Positions 15,558 to 24,063 of a stretch of 64,000 nucleotides of DNA are shown piece after piece. The notes under the pieces were generated by a model. That model was not told where the DNA came from. It saw only the letters and a list, made by a program, of their open reading frames with translations, and made no database searches. A program made the position numbers and the translations under genes. Origin of the DNA: Bacteroides intestinalis (GTDB lineage: Bacteria > Bacteroidota > Bacteroidia > Bacteroidales > Bacteroidaceae); contig NZ_QRZF01000002.1 of the NCBI RefSeq assembly GCF_003464595.1, positions 292,052 through 356,051 on the forward strand, read 5' to 3'. How positions within the stretch are numbered: the first letter of the stretch is position 1; the number at the start of each line of letters is the position of its first letter.

Positions 15558-17006
15558 ATGAAATCAATTCGTTTTTTATCCTTGCTGCTTTTGCTGAATT
15601 TATTTGCAGCAGGAGGGTACGCAGTAGACCAACCCGTTAAAAAAGAAATTGTCGTAAGTGGTGTGGTGACAGATACGCAGAAACAACCTGTTGCAGGTGT
15701 TGTTGTGACAGATGGCGTTAATTTTACACAGACTGATGATAAAGGGCGTTATCAGTTGGTATCTGATCCCGCACAGTCTAAATTCGTTTATCTTTCTGTT
15801 CCGGCGGACTACAAAACTAATGTAGAGAATGCATTACCTGTTGGCTATTATGCCCGGATTGATGCAAAAAAGAAAAAGAATCGTTGTGATTTCAGCTTGG
15901 TGAAGAGAGAACAGCCGGTTCAGGATTTTACCTTTATAGCTATCTCTGATCCGCAGGCAAGAAATGAGGAACAGTTGGATCGCTTTGCTTCGGAAACTGT
16001 GGTTGATTTGAAGGAAACATTGAAGCAATTGTCTTCGCAGGAAGTTTACGGAATGGTTCTGGGAGATATCGTCTGGGATGTTATGCCTTTGTATGATTCG
16101 TATAAGAAGGTTATCTCTGATTTGGACTTAACCATGTATCATGTGATTGGTAATCACGACTTTGATCAGCAATATACGGCATTGAGCCTTGCTACGAATA
16201 AGGAAGAATACGGGGAATCGGTGTTCGGTGACCATTTTGGACCGACGGATTATTCTCTTAATGTAGGGAAAGTGCATATTATTTCGATGAAGGACATAGA
16301 CTATAAAGGTAAGAAGAAATATACGGAGCAGTTTACCCCTGAACAATTGGAATGGTTGAAAAAGGATCTGAGCTATGTGAAGCCGGGTACTACCGTACTG
16401 TTGAATCTTCATGCTCCTACGGCTAACAGTACGGGTAGAGGAGGAGCTAATGCCCGTAATGCCGAACAACTTTTTGAGATACTAAAAGATTATAAGACGC
16501 ATATCTTTGTCGGTCATACTCATTTTTATGAAAACCGCATTGTGACTCCTGTTATCTATGAACATAATATTGGTGCAGCTTGTGGTGCCTGGTGGGCAGG
16601 AGATGTAAATCGTTGCGGTGCTCCCAATGGTTATCTGATGGTAAATGTGACTGGTGATGACATTTCCTGGCAGTATAAGGCTACCGGTCGTCCATTCGAT
16701 TATCAGTTTCGTGTGTATAAGCCGGGTGAGTTTCAGAGCCAACCTAAGTATCTGGTGGTTAATGTCTGGGATTATGATCCGGCATGGAAGTTATCCTACT
16801 ATGAAGACAGCGTTGAGAAACCGGGTGTAATGGAGGCTTTTGACGATGAGGATCAGGATTATATTACAATGAAAGAAGGAAAGGCTACAGGGTATCATAC
16901 ATCGCACTTATTCCGGGTACGTCCTACGGATAAGGCTAAATCAGTGAAGATCGTAGCAACGAATCGTTTCGGTCAGAGCTTTACTCAGGCTGTAGAATTG
17001 AAATGA
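15558..17006 (+). CDS. Secreted calcineurin-like phosphoesterase (MetallophosN/C architecture)
   Basis: 482 residues with signal peptide (LLLLLNLFAAGGYA). Residues about 35-110 form a carboxypeptidase-like beta domain (VVSGVVTDTQKQPVAGVVVT). The catalytic metallophosphatase core follows: AISDPQ near 128, GMVLGDIVWD near 163, VIGNHDFD near 195, NLHAP near 274 and FVGHTHFY near 312, which together give the D-x-H, GD, GNH and GHxH metal ligands, with the first D-x-H altered to D-P-Q. The C-terminal 130 residues form another beta domain. Periplasmic or surface phosphoesterase; substrate unknown. Confidence 0.9.
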   Translation: MKSIRFLSLLLLLNLFAAGGYAVDQPVKKEIVVSGVVTDTQKQPVAGVVVTDGVNFTQTDDKGRYQLVSDPAQSKFVYLSVPADYKTNVENALPVGYYARIDAKKKKNRCDFSLVKREQPVQDFTFIAISDPQARNEEQLDRFASETVVDLKETLKQLSSQEVYGMVLGDIVWDVMPLYDSYKKVISDLDLTMYHVIGNHDFDQQYTALSLATNKEEYGESVFGDHFGPTDYSLNVGKVHIISMKDIDYKGKKKYTEQFTPEQLEWLKKDLSYVKPGTTVLLNLHAPTANSTGRGGANARNAEQLFEILKDYKTHIFVGHTHFYENRIVTPVIYEHNIGAACGAWWAGDVNRCGAPNGYLMVNVTGDDISWQYKATGRPFDYQFRVYKPGEFQSQPKYLVVNVWDYDPAWKLSYYEDSVEKPGVMEAFDDEDQDYITMKEGKATGYHTSHLFRVRPTDKAKSVKIVATNRFGQSFTQAVELK

Positions 17007-17044
17007 CAGGCTTTGAATACTCGTTTATGACGGGTTTATAAACA

Positions 17045-17078
17045 AAAATAGCTGCAAGTTTTTACTTGCAGCTATTTT
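17045..17078. terminator. 14-bp bidirectional terminator
   Basis: AAAATAGCTGCAAG (17045-17058) and CTTGCAGCTATTTT (17065-17078) form a perfect stem with a six-base loop. T and A tracts on both sides suit termination of the phosphoesterase gene (plus) and of tRNA-Trp (minus), which converge here. Confidence 0.85.
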
Positions 17079-17085
17079 CATCTTG

Positions 17086-17158
17086 CACGGGAGGAGAGGC
17101 TCGAACTCCCGACACCTGGTTTTGGAGACCAGTGCTCTACCAACTGAGCTACTCCCGT
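17086..17158 (-). tRNA. tRNA-Trp (anticodon CCA)
   Basis: 73 bases on the minus strand. Acceptor stem ACGGGAG (17158-17152) pairs with CTCCCGT (17093-17087), followed by discriminator G at 17086; CCA is not encoded. D arm AGCTCAGTTGGTAGAGC, anticodon stem CTGGT/ACCAG with loop CTCCAAA giving anticodon CCA, and T arm GGGAGTTCGAGCCTCTC are all present. No integrase or att-like repeat is seen next to it. Confidence 0.97.
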
Positions 17159-17233
17159 GTTTGCGGCTGCAAAGGTAATGTAAACTTTTAAATATGCAAG
17201 AGGGATGAGCGATTATTTTAACGCTCTCTCGTC

Positions 17234-17809
17234 TTATAACATCTGTAAGTCCTGATACATAATGCGGTAGGCTGCTGCTTTTTTTTCTAAAGCAAGCGGA
17301 TAAGCGCGCGAAGAAGAAGGCATCCGATAGAGTCGCATAGGTCTGCCATCAAAAACAAACTCTGTAAAATCTCCCACTTTCGGCTTTTCAAGAGAGAACT
17401 GTTCGCATAAAGTTTCCGTTGCTTTCTCACCTGTAGTAACTATGGCTTTACATTCCGGTAAGCGACGGAGCATACCCTCGATATCCGTAGGTTCCACAAC
17501 TTCCAGAAATTTATCGGATGCATTGTCCTGCAACCGTCGTATGGCGGTAGCTGTATCAAATAGGGCAATGCCTTTTTCTTGCAGGAAAGGGATAATGCGA
17601 TCTTTGTCGAAAGCTTTTGCCGCTTCGTTCAGAAAATGGTTCTTATCATTGAAGAACAGGAGTCCTACAATCCGCCACATGTCATTGTTCCAGTTCGGGT
17701 AGTAAAACTCCATCGACCACCTTTTCTTTTGAGGTGGAAAACTTCCCAGCATCAGCAAACGGGCATCAGCGGGAAGGAAGGGTTCTAAGGGGTGTCGTTC
17801 TATTTCCAT
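17234..17809 (-). CDS. Uracil-DNA glycosylase superfamily protein
   Basis: 191 residues. The UDG-fold signature LMLGSFPPQKKRWSMEFYYP (residues about 19-38) and NWNNDMWRIVGLLFFNDKN, plus GIALFDTATAIRRLQDN and IVTTGEKATETL, match the mismatch-specific or family-unknown UDG-like proteins widespread in Bacteroidetes. The C-terminal MPSSSRAYPLALEKKA segment replaces the HPSP motif seen in other families. It likely removes damaged or mispaired bases, but the lesion is not established. Confidence 0.82.
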   Translation of the reverse strand: MEIERHPLEPFLPADARLLMLGSFPPQKKRWSMEFYYPNWNNDMWRIVGLLFFNDKNHFLNEAAKAFDKDRIIPFLQEKGIALFDTATAIRRLQDNASDKFLEVVEPTDIEGMLRRLPECKAIVTTGEKATETLCEQFSLEKPKVGDFTEFVFDGRPMRLYRMPSSSRAYPLALEKKAAAYRIMYQDLQML

Positions 17810-17918
17810 ACTTACCTGTTTTTAGGATAAAAAATGTCTGAAAAGCCCGGAATGTAATTCAGACTTCTCAGACGACTCTGTGATTTTCTTATGCAAAAGT
17901 ATAGATTATTTCCGGAAG

Positions 17919-20012
17919 TTACTCTGCTATTTCCAGATTACTCATTTTTTCTGTGATGCGGAAAGGGAAGTCTGGATATTCGTATAGGCTGAACCGTGAT
18001 TCGGTTTTGCCTTCCGTATAATTCCAGATACTTGCGTAGTCTTCCACATCTTCTCCCATAGCACGCAGTTGTCGCAGGTAAGCGGCTATGGATTTATTCT
18101 CTACAATATAGACCTGTCCGAGTTGATTGATTATCGGGCTGTGGCGACGTGTTCCGTCGTGGTCGAAACGAAGGATGCGCTTTCCGTCTTCGGTCATTCC
18201 TACCAGATTGAACGTCATGCTCTTGCCAATGGCGGGCAGGTTCAACACGCTGCGGTCTGTGGCAAGGAACGGAAGATGATGTATCTTCAGGAAGTGGCGG
18301 ATACAGGATGCAGGATCGAGTGCGGTTTCGAGCGATGCAGACAGATTGAAGGCATCTTCTTTATTCAGTTTGCCGAAACGCTTTTCTTCTTGCTGTTCCT
18401 GCATGGAACGGCTGTTTGGCGTAAAGACTGCATTGTTTTCTTCGAAACCTTTTACGGAAAATGTATAGTAACAGACAACTCCCAGTTCGTTAAGTACCTG
18501 GCGTAGGCGGGTGGTATGTCCCCGACGTGAGGCAGCTACGTTATACACTAGTTGGTTGGTAATCAGCCAGCCTGCCGATAATAATTTGCGAATACCTTCC
18601 TTTGCCTCGGGGGTAACCTCCAGTGGCGTTTGGAAATGCGTTTGAATAATGAACTGACGGATACCGATGACGGATGCTTTCTCCTTGAAAGTTCGCAGAA
18701 TTTCTACCAATTCATTGTTGATACGCATTGGCAGATAAGCTGGCAAACGTGATCCGAGGCGGATACGCTGTAATTCGGCATACTTTTCTCCTTCCGAGCG
18801 TTCCTGATTGGCTTTCCGTTTACGGGCAGCCATACGGTAAACGGCTTCCAGAATTGTGTTCAGCGTCTTGTTCTGACTCATGAGGGCATCTCCACCTGTG
18901 ATGAGGATGTCACGCAATTGGGTATCTTCCTCGAAGTAAGTCATCAGACGGCGTAATTTCTTCTCCCATGTTTCTTTAGGACGCAGGGAGTCAAACTCAA
19001 AATTGAGTCGTTTACTCTGGAAGTCATACATACGCTGGCAGGAAGCACAAAGCCCGCCACAAGCGCGTCCCATGGTGTCGGGAATGAGGATGGCTACTTC
19101 CGGATAACGACGGTGGATATTGTGTCCGTCGGGCAGAAGCCAGCCGGCCGCATTGGGTTTTCCGGCTTCTACTATGTCTTCACGTTCCCAAGCGCGGATT
19201 TGCCCGTAAGTTTCCACCAGTTGCGGGGAGTAGAGGATATAGCTGCGCAGAGATTCATCGTTGTATCCTGTGCTGCCGGGATTTAACAAGTGCAGATAGT
19301 AAGGTGTAACGAAGAAAGGCATTCCTTTCTTGCGGGCACGAGATAATAGATACATGGTTTCAGCAGAAAGTGAATTGCCCAGAAAGCGATTCAGCTCCGT
19401 AGGGCTTTTGGCAGCCATGGCCAGATGGAAACGGAAGTCATTCCACCATTCGCTGACGAGACGGTATTTCTCTTCGTAGCTGATGCCCTCTTCAAAATGG
19501 AAGCGGGAAATGGCAGTACGGTGCTCTATCTTTTGTATCAATGCGTGCAGAATACGCTCTTTATTTTTGGCGCGGATCAGTTGTACATCTTCGTCCAGTC
19601 CGCTGGGCCAGCGTTCGGTCCATGCTTTGACGCGTTGGGGTGCGGGGAGTGGGGCAGCAGGATGCTGTAAGCGTTTGAATTGCTGGAAAATATCCAGGAA
19701 CACGTCTGTTTCCACATCTTCTTCCAGATTTCCGGTAAGAAACGCGTATAGAAGTGACAGGGTGGAAACAATCATTTGTTCATCGGTAGAAAGTTCATGG
19801 ACTTCCTGGCCGTCATATTCAATCAGAAGTCGAATTTGCCTGACAACTTCACTTTCCGTATCAGCCTGACTGGTAATGAATTCCGAAATGCCTTGTTTGA
19901 AGCTTTCCGTACCGTCGCTCTGTTCGGCGATGCGTACAATTTCGGGAAGTTCATTTCGATAAAGTTGCTTCAACTGGGATAAAGTGAGTGCAAGCATTTT
20001 CTTTTGTTTCAT
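17919..20012 (-). CDS. Large KamA-family radical SAM protein (lysine 2,3-aminomutase-like)
   Basis: 697 residues. A helical N-terminal region of about 300 residues precedes a radical SAM core with CGGLCASC (Cys318, Cys322, Cys325), TGGDALMSQNKTLNTILEAV and RIRLGSRLPAYLPMRIN, all typical of lysine 2,3-aminomutase relatives. True LAMs are about 420 residues, so this is a longer, less characterised subgroup. Expected chemistry is PLP and SAM dependent 1,2-amino migration, or a related radical reaction. C-terminal residues 560-690 form an extra domain. There is no lysine fermentation cluster around it, so a catabolic role is doubtful. Confidence 0.82.
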   Translation of the reverse strand: MKQKKMLALTLSQLKQLYRNELPEIVRIAEQSDGTESFKQGISEFITSQADTESEVVRQIRLLIEYDGQEVHELSTDEQMIVSTLSLLYAFLTGNLEEDVETDVFLDIFQQFKRLQHPAAPLPAPQRVKAWTERWPSGLDEDVQLIRAKNKERILHALIQKIEHRTAISRFHFEEGISYEEKYRLVSEWWNDFRFHLAMAAKSPTELNRFLGNSLSAETMYLLSRARKKGMPFFVTPYYLHLLNPGSTGYNDESLRSYILYSPQLVETYGQIRAWEREDIVEAGKPNAAGWLLPDGHNIHRRYPEVAILIPDTMGRACGGLCASCQRMYDFQSKRLNFEFDSLRPKETWEKKLRRLMTYFEEDTQLRDILITGGDALMSQNKTLNTILEAVYRMAARKRKANQERSEGEKYAELQRIRLGSRLPAYLPMRINNELVEILRTFKEKASVIGIRQFIIQTHFQTPLEVTPEAKEGIRKLLSAGWLITNQLVYNVAASRRGHTTRLRQVLNELGVVCYYTFSVKGFEENNAVFTPNSRSMQEQQEEKRFGKLNKEDAFNLSASLETALDPASCIRHFLKIHHLPFLATDRSVLNLPAIGKSMTFNLVGMTEDGKRILRFDHDGTRRHSPIINQLGQVYIVENKSIAAYLRQLRAMGEDVEDYASIWNYTEGKTESRFSLYEYPDFPFRITEKMSNLEIAE

Positions 20013-20162
20013 AAGCGGTTGTTTTTTAATGATTAATACTGAAATAGTTGCGAGCTGCGAACTGCAAGCTATAAATTACGAGCTACGAGTTACAAATTAT
20101 AAGCTACAGATAACTCTGAAAGCCTTTCAGGCTGCCTGACTTATTGAGCCTAAATCAAGCTA

Positions 20163-20247
20163 TTTGAATTATCAAATCTTCTGAATTATGAAATCTTCTG
20201 AATAATCAGATTACTTGAACTAATAGGTTTTGAACTATCAACTTATC
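20163..20247. repeat. 17-base degenerate tandem array
   Basis: Five consecutive units of 17 bases at 20163, 20180, 20197, 20214 and 20231 share a TTGAATTATNAAATCT-like core, decaying toward the right. The rest of the 20013-20495 gap holds AGCTAC/GAGTTAC-rich imperfect repeats (20050-20105), small hairpins at 20309-20325 and 20371-20383, and no gene that I can support. Confidence 0.6.
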
Positions 20248-20394
20248 AGAGTTTTTTTAACTTCCCCAGTGCAATGGTTTGTCACTGATAGCTTGTAGCC
20301 TGTGGCTTAGCGGATAAAGTCCGCTATATCTTACAACAATCTCTTTGCATAAAGTGTTGTTGCTCCTTGGAGCAAAAAAGTTGCATAAAAATAA

Positions 20395-20424
20395 CAAAAA
20401 AAGGCGAGGAAATCATTTCTCGCC
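20395..20424 (-). terminator. Rho-independent terminator of the 20496 gene
   Basis: On the minus strand GGCGAG (20424-20419) pairs with CTCGCC (20408-20403) and is followed by a run of T complementary to the A tract at 20395-20402. Confidence 0.75.
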
Positions 20425-20495
20425 CTTTCTATTGATTGTTTCTTTAGAAAACTTTTTCTTTTGATAACAGTTTTTGTCTGATAGATATTTCAAGC

Positions 20496-21122
20496 TTATT
20501 TCTCTTCCGTGGCTTTGTTTTTGGGTTCTTTTTTAGCCAGTAATACAACGTTGTACACGTATTCTGTCATCCACTGCTCGGAGTATCCCAGACGCTCTTT
20601 ATATTGGCGGACTGCCATAGCCGTCTTATGTACATCGTCCTTTTTCCATACGGTTTTGGTGCAGACGTCATGTACGGTCTTTTCGGTCATACTGCGCAGT
20701 GCGCCTTTAAAAACAGAGGGCACGCGGAACTTCCATTGCATCAAGTTACCCATCAACATCATCAGGTCTTGTGAGAAGCCTTGATACATAAACAAGTATG
20801 CCTGCACATCATTCTGCGTGCGGCAATGCTTCTTTACGGAAGCGTCGATTTCCTTGAAGAAGTTTTCACTCAGTCCATAGTCCTGCATCAGCATTTTGCG
20901 TGAAGCAGTCTTTTCGGCTTGTCCCAGTCGTCCGCCCTGAGTCGGTATTTTGAACAGGCGTTTGAAGTTGGCTACATCCGGCACGAAACGAATGTTCGTA
21001 ATTCCCAGATTAGCGGCAATCACGGACTGGAAATAAACGCGTGTCAGTGACACGAAATCTTCCACGTTTTTGGAGGAAGTACCCTCGGAATTCTTTTTAA
21101 ATAGTTTGGCAAATATACCCAT
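20496..21122 (-). CDS. Conserved hypothetical protein of Bacteroidetes
   Basis: 208 residues, no signal peptide or membrane segment. It begins MGIFAKLFKKNSEGTSSKNV and is mostly alpha-helical by composition, with FKIPTQGGRLGQAEKTASRK and YLFMYQGFSQDLMMLMGNLM as distinctive segments. I do not recognise a domain. It stands as a single gene with its own terminator, between an AT-rich spacer and the KamA-like gene. Function is unknown. Confidence 0.65.
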   Translation of the reverse strand: MGIFAKLFKKNSEGTSSKNVEDFVSLTRVYFQSVIAANLGITNIRFVPDVANFKRLFKIPTQGGRLGQAEKTASRKMLMQDYGLSENFFKEIDASVKKHCRTQNDVQAYLFMYQGFSQDLMMLMGNLMQWKFRVPSVFKGALRSMTEKTVHDVCTKTVWKKDDVHKTAMAVRQYKERLGYSEQWMTEYVYNVVLLAKKEPKNKATEEK

Positions 21123-21243
21123 CTTATTTATGTTTTATGATTTATGATTTATAATTGCCGGGGCAATTGCGGTTGCAAAAGTACGAAATAAGTTGATTTA
21201 CACCAACAATTGTATAAATCATAATTTATAAATCATAAATCTC

Positions 21244-22635
21244 TTACCAGCACTCCACGTCATTTTCTACCTCTTTGAGGCGGTCTTTTGTGAAAACAGG
21301 GTCTTTGATACCCGCCCGTTTCTGTGCACGGTAGTCTTCCAGCAGTTTGAAAGCGTATTTACCGAGCAGGCTGATGGCAATCAGATTACAGAGCGCCATC
21401 AATCCCATGGTGACATCTGCCAGACTCCAGGCCACATCCAGTGCAGCGAGCGCACCGAACAGTACCATACCACCTACCAGAATGCGGTAAATGTTCAATA
21501 TCCATTTCTTACGGGTAAGATAACGTACATTGGCTTCTCCATAATAATAATTACCCAGAATGCTGCTGAAGGCGAAGAAGAACAAAGCAATAGCAACAAA
21601 AATGCTTCCTGCTGAACCTATCTCATTCGTCAATGCTTGTTGCGTAAGTTGTACCCCGTTGGTAGAGCCGTCCAGCGGCGCACCACTGAAAAGTATAATG
21701 AACGCGGTGCAGGTACATATAATTAATGTATCGGTGAAAACGCCCAAGGTCTGTATCAGCCCCTGCTTTACGGGATGTGTGACGTGTGCGGTGGCTGCCA
21801 CATTGGGAGCGGAACCCATACCGGCTTCATTGCTGAACAATCCCCGCTTGATGCCTTGCATCAATGCAATACCTACGCCACCACCCAATGCCTGTTGCCA
21901 GCCGAAGGCATGGCTGACGATGAGTTTGATAACGGCAGGAAGTTCAGTGATATTGATAGCTACAATAATCAGTGCCAAAGCAATATATCCCAATGCCATA
22001 ATGGGGACAATAATGCTGCTCACTTTAGCAATGCGCTGTACACCACCGAAGATAATAAGCAGTGTAGCTATGGTAATAACCCCTCCTACAATGGCGTGGT
22101 CGAAACCGAACGCATGTTCAAAAGCTGCACACAGCGTGTTGCTTTGCACGGAGTTGAAGGCAAAACCGAAAGTTATTGTAATGAGTATGGCAAACACGGT
22201 ACCCATCCACGGTTGTTTCAATCCTTTCCGCATATAGTAGGCGGGACCGCCAATGAAGGAATCTTTGCCTTTCACCTTATATAATTGTGCCAGCGTGGAC
22301 TCTACGAATGCACTGGCAGCACCAAACAGGGCAATGACCCACATCCAGAATACTGCTCCCGGCCCGCCTACAGCGATGGCAGTGGCCACACCCGCCAGAT
22401 TGCCCGTACCTACACGGCTGGCAATGGAGATGGCAAATGCCTGGAATGAAGAGATATGCTTTTCACCCGGCTTTCCGTTCGTTCCTGCTGAGTCACCCAG
22501 TAAACGTACCATTTCACCTATCATGCGGAACTGTACGAAGCGGGTTTTCAGCGTGAACCAAAGGGCACATCCCAAAAGCAGAGCGATAAGGATATAGGTC
22601 CAGAGAATATCGTTGATTGAATTGATTATATTCAT
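21244..22635 (-). CDS. Sodium:alanine symporter family protein (AGCS)
   Basis: 463 residues with about eleven membrane helices. Family marks include GTGNLAGVATAIAVGGPGAV (residues about 76-95), FWMWVIALFGAASAFVESTL, GGPAYYMRKGLK near 129, NTLCAAFEHAFGF near 166 and LFSNEAGMGSAPN near 267. AGCS transporters import alanine or glycine with sodium. The N-terminus SINDILWTYILIALLLGCAL matches the usual start, so the ATG at 22635 is chosen. It is probably monocistronic. Confidence 0.93.
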   Translation of the reverse strand: MNIINSINDILWTYILIALLLGCALWFTLKTRFVQFRMIGEMVRLLGDSAGTNGKPGEKHISSFQAFAISIASRVGTGNLAGVATAIAVGGPGAVFWMWVIALFGAASAFVESTLAQLYKVKGKDSFIGGPAYYMRKGLKQPWMGTVFAILITITFGFAFNSVQSNTLCAAFEHAFGFDHAIVGGVITIATLLIIFGGVQRIAKVSSIIVPIMALGYIALALIIVAINITELPAVIKLIVSHAFGWQQALGGGVGIALMQGIKRGLFSNEAGMGSAPNVAATAHVTHPVKQGLIQTLGVFTDTLIICTCTAFIILFSGAPLDGSTNGVQLTQQALTNEIGSAGSIFVAIALFFFAFSSILGNYYYGEANVRYLTRKKWILNIYRILVGGMVLFGALAALDVAWSLADVTMGLMALCNLIAISLLGKYAFKLLEDYRAQKRAGIKDPVFTKDRLKEVENDVECW

Positions 22636-22754
22636 GCTATATTGTTTAATATTTACTTGTTTAATGATAAACTGCCGGTTCTTCTGTCTGAATTTATTGA
22701 TTATAAAGGTCGCAAAAGATATCTTTTGTAACTGATTGAATATTAATGTATTGT

Positions 22755-22841
22755 GTTGAGGTGTTCTAAGACTGCGACTGAGGCACCCTAAGTATACGAC
22801 TGAGATACCCTAAGTATCATACTGAGATCCCCTAAAATAAC
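22755..22841. repeat. Array of about 22-base degenerate repeats
   Basis: Four units start at 22755, 22776, 22798 and 22821 with spacing of 21-23 bases. The best two read GACTGAGGCACCCTAAGTAT and GACTGAGATACCCTAAGTAT. It lies in the 22636-22923 gap upstream of the symporter gene and downstream of the AlbA_2 gene; nothing else is seen in the gap. Confidence 0.7.
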
Positions 22842-22923
22842 AACTGTTTCTGTTTTTTGTTTTTCTGTAAACAAGTTTTTCTTCATATCCAGAAAGTAGA
22901 AGTCAGGATTGAAGAATGATTAT

Positions 22924-23565
22924 TTATTTTAATCTGAAGTGAAACTTATGACCTTCAAATACCGGTTCTACGATATCAAACCGGATGAACTTGGCAAGTA
23001 AATGTTCCGCTGCACGTCGGGAAAGGCGTGCCAGCCTACAATACCTGTTTAGCGATAGACTGTCATTTTCTTCCAACAAGTCAAGCAACAACTGTTCGCG
23101 CTCAGTATAAGTTATCAGTTCTCCCCGCGGACTACCACTTTGCTGCCATACACGCAGATGAACCGGTGTAGCGAGTATATTCTCATCCTTGATGCGCAGA
23201 TAAGCCAGCGGTTTTCCTGTTTCATCCTTGGCATATACGGGTTTTTGCAAACTTTCTTCAATCTGCACTACCAGCACGCTGCGTCCTTCCGCCTGAAAGG
23301 TCTGCATGGTGTAATTCACTTCCGGCTGACAGTACATTTGTGCTGCCGCCTCTATCATATATTGTTCCTCATCGGAGCGAACTCCGGCAATCTTTCCGTT
23401 ATCTTTTACCCCGATCAGCAACCGCCCGCCGTCCGTATTGGCAAAGGCGGAGAGCGTTTTTGCGATCTTACGGGCATCGGAAATCTCAAACTTAAAGTCC
23501 TGCCTTTGGTGTTCGCCTTCGGCTATGAGCAAGTGTATGTATTCCGTATCTGTAAGGGGTTTCAT
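22924..23565 (-). CDS. AlbA_2 (Schlafen-type) domain protein with C-terminal winged helix
   Basis: 213 residues. The N-terminal half is an AlbA_2/DUF296-like putative nucleic-acid-binding domain: QRQDFKFEISDARKIAKTLS, AFANTDGGRLLIGVKDNGKI (residues about 41-60) and PLAYLRIKDENI. The C-terminal 60 residues look like a winged helix (LITYTEREQLLLDLLEENDS, LARLSRRAAEHLLAKFIRFD). Such proteins are annotated as ATP-binding or transcriptional regulators; the domain is related to Schlafen nucleases but the family role is open. Confidence 0.82.
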   Translation of the reverse strand: MKPLTDTEYIHLLIAEGEHQRQDFKFEISDARKIAKTLSAFANTDGGRLLIGVKDNGKIAGVRSDEEQYMIEAAAQMYCQPEVNYTMQTFQAEGRSVLVVQIEESLQKPVYAKDETGKPLAYLRIKDENILATPVHLRVWQQSGSPRGELITYTEREQLLLDLLEENDSLSLNRYCRLARLSRRAAEHLLAKFIRFDIVEPVFEGHKFHFRLK

Positions 23566-23671
23566 GCCTGCAAAAGTAGGTAAAAAACGCCAGAGGACGT
23601 TTTTTTGTGCAATTTTTGCGGATTATTTCAAAAAAAATATTGTTTTTCTGCATTTATTTCAAGAAAGAGTG

Positions 23672-23679
23672 TATTTTTG
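23672..23679 (+). promoter_or_regulatory. -7 box of the histone-like gene
   Basis: TATTTTTG at 23672-23679 fits TAnnTTTG; a weak TTCTG -33 element ends at 23650. The ATG lies 41 bases downstream. Confidence 0.55.
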
Positions 23680-23720
23680 CCAGACATTATTAACGAAGTA
23701 ATATTAATAAGAAAAGGATT

Positions 23721-23894
23721 ATGAAAGAATTAGTTGAAAAAGTTGCTGAATTGTATGCAGCATTCGAGAAAGATGCAAAAGCTCAGATTGAAAATGGTAA
23801 CAAAGCTGCCGGTACTCGTGCACGTAAGGCTTCTTTGGAAATCGAAAAATCAATGAAAGCATTCCGCAAAGCATCTTTGGAAGCTGCTAAATAA
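23721..23894 (+). CDS. Histone H1-like protein (Hc1 type), 57 residues
   Basis: The frame MKELVEKVAELYAAFEKDAK continues through QIENGNKAAGTRARKASLEI and EKSMKAFRKASLEAAK to TAA at 23892. It is a short lysine/alanine-rich amphipathic helical protein that matches the chlamydial Hc1-like histone H1 proteins common in Bacteroidetes, which bind DNA non-specifically. It has its own -7 box and a strong terminator, so it is a monocistronic, probably highly expressed gene. Confidence 0.85.
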   Translation: MKELVEKVAELYAAFEKDAKAQIENGNKAAGTRARKASLEIEKSMKAFRKASLEAAK

Positions 23895-23918
23895 TAAGCA
23901 CGCTTACTGAAAGAATTG

Positions 23919-23949
23919 AAAGACCGTCTCAATGAGAGCGGTCTTTTTT
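23919..23949 (+). terminator. Rho-independent terminator
   Basis: AAGACCG pairs with CGGTCTT, extended by CTC/GAG with a one-base bulge around an AAT loop, followed by six T residues (23944-23949). Confidence 0.85.
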
Positions 23950-24063
23950 GTTTTACAGGTATGAAGACACTCTGAATAGTTATTCATTATTTAACTTCCC
24001 ATTATTTGTTTCCTTCTCTTCGAATTGCTAATTTTGACCGAATTATAAGTTGTGTAGTGGATT

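Noticed and set aside
17086..17158. tRNA-Trp as an integration site
   Set aside because: No integrase, no duplicated tRNA 3' end and no att repeat were found near it; flanking genes are ordinary.
21560..22237. 225-residue plus-strand frame antisense to the AGCS symporter gene
   Set aside because: The symporter match is unambiguous; the antisense protein has a low-complexity Ala/Pro/Thr-rich look typical of a mirror frame.
22755..22841. CRISPR array
   Set aside because: Repeats are only 21-23 bases with no unique spacers between them, and there are no cas genes.
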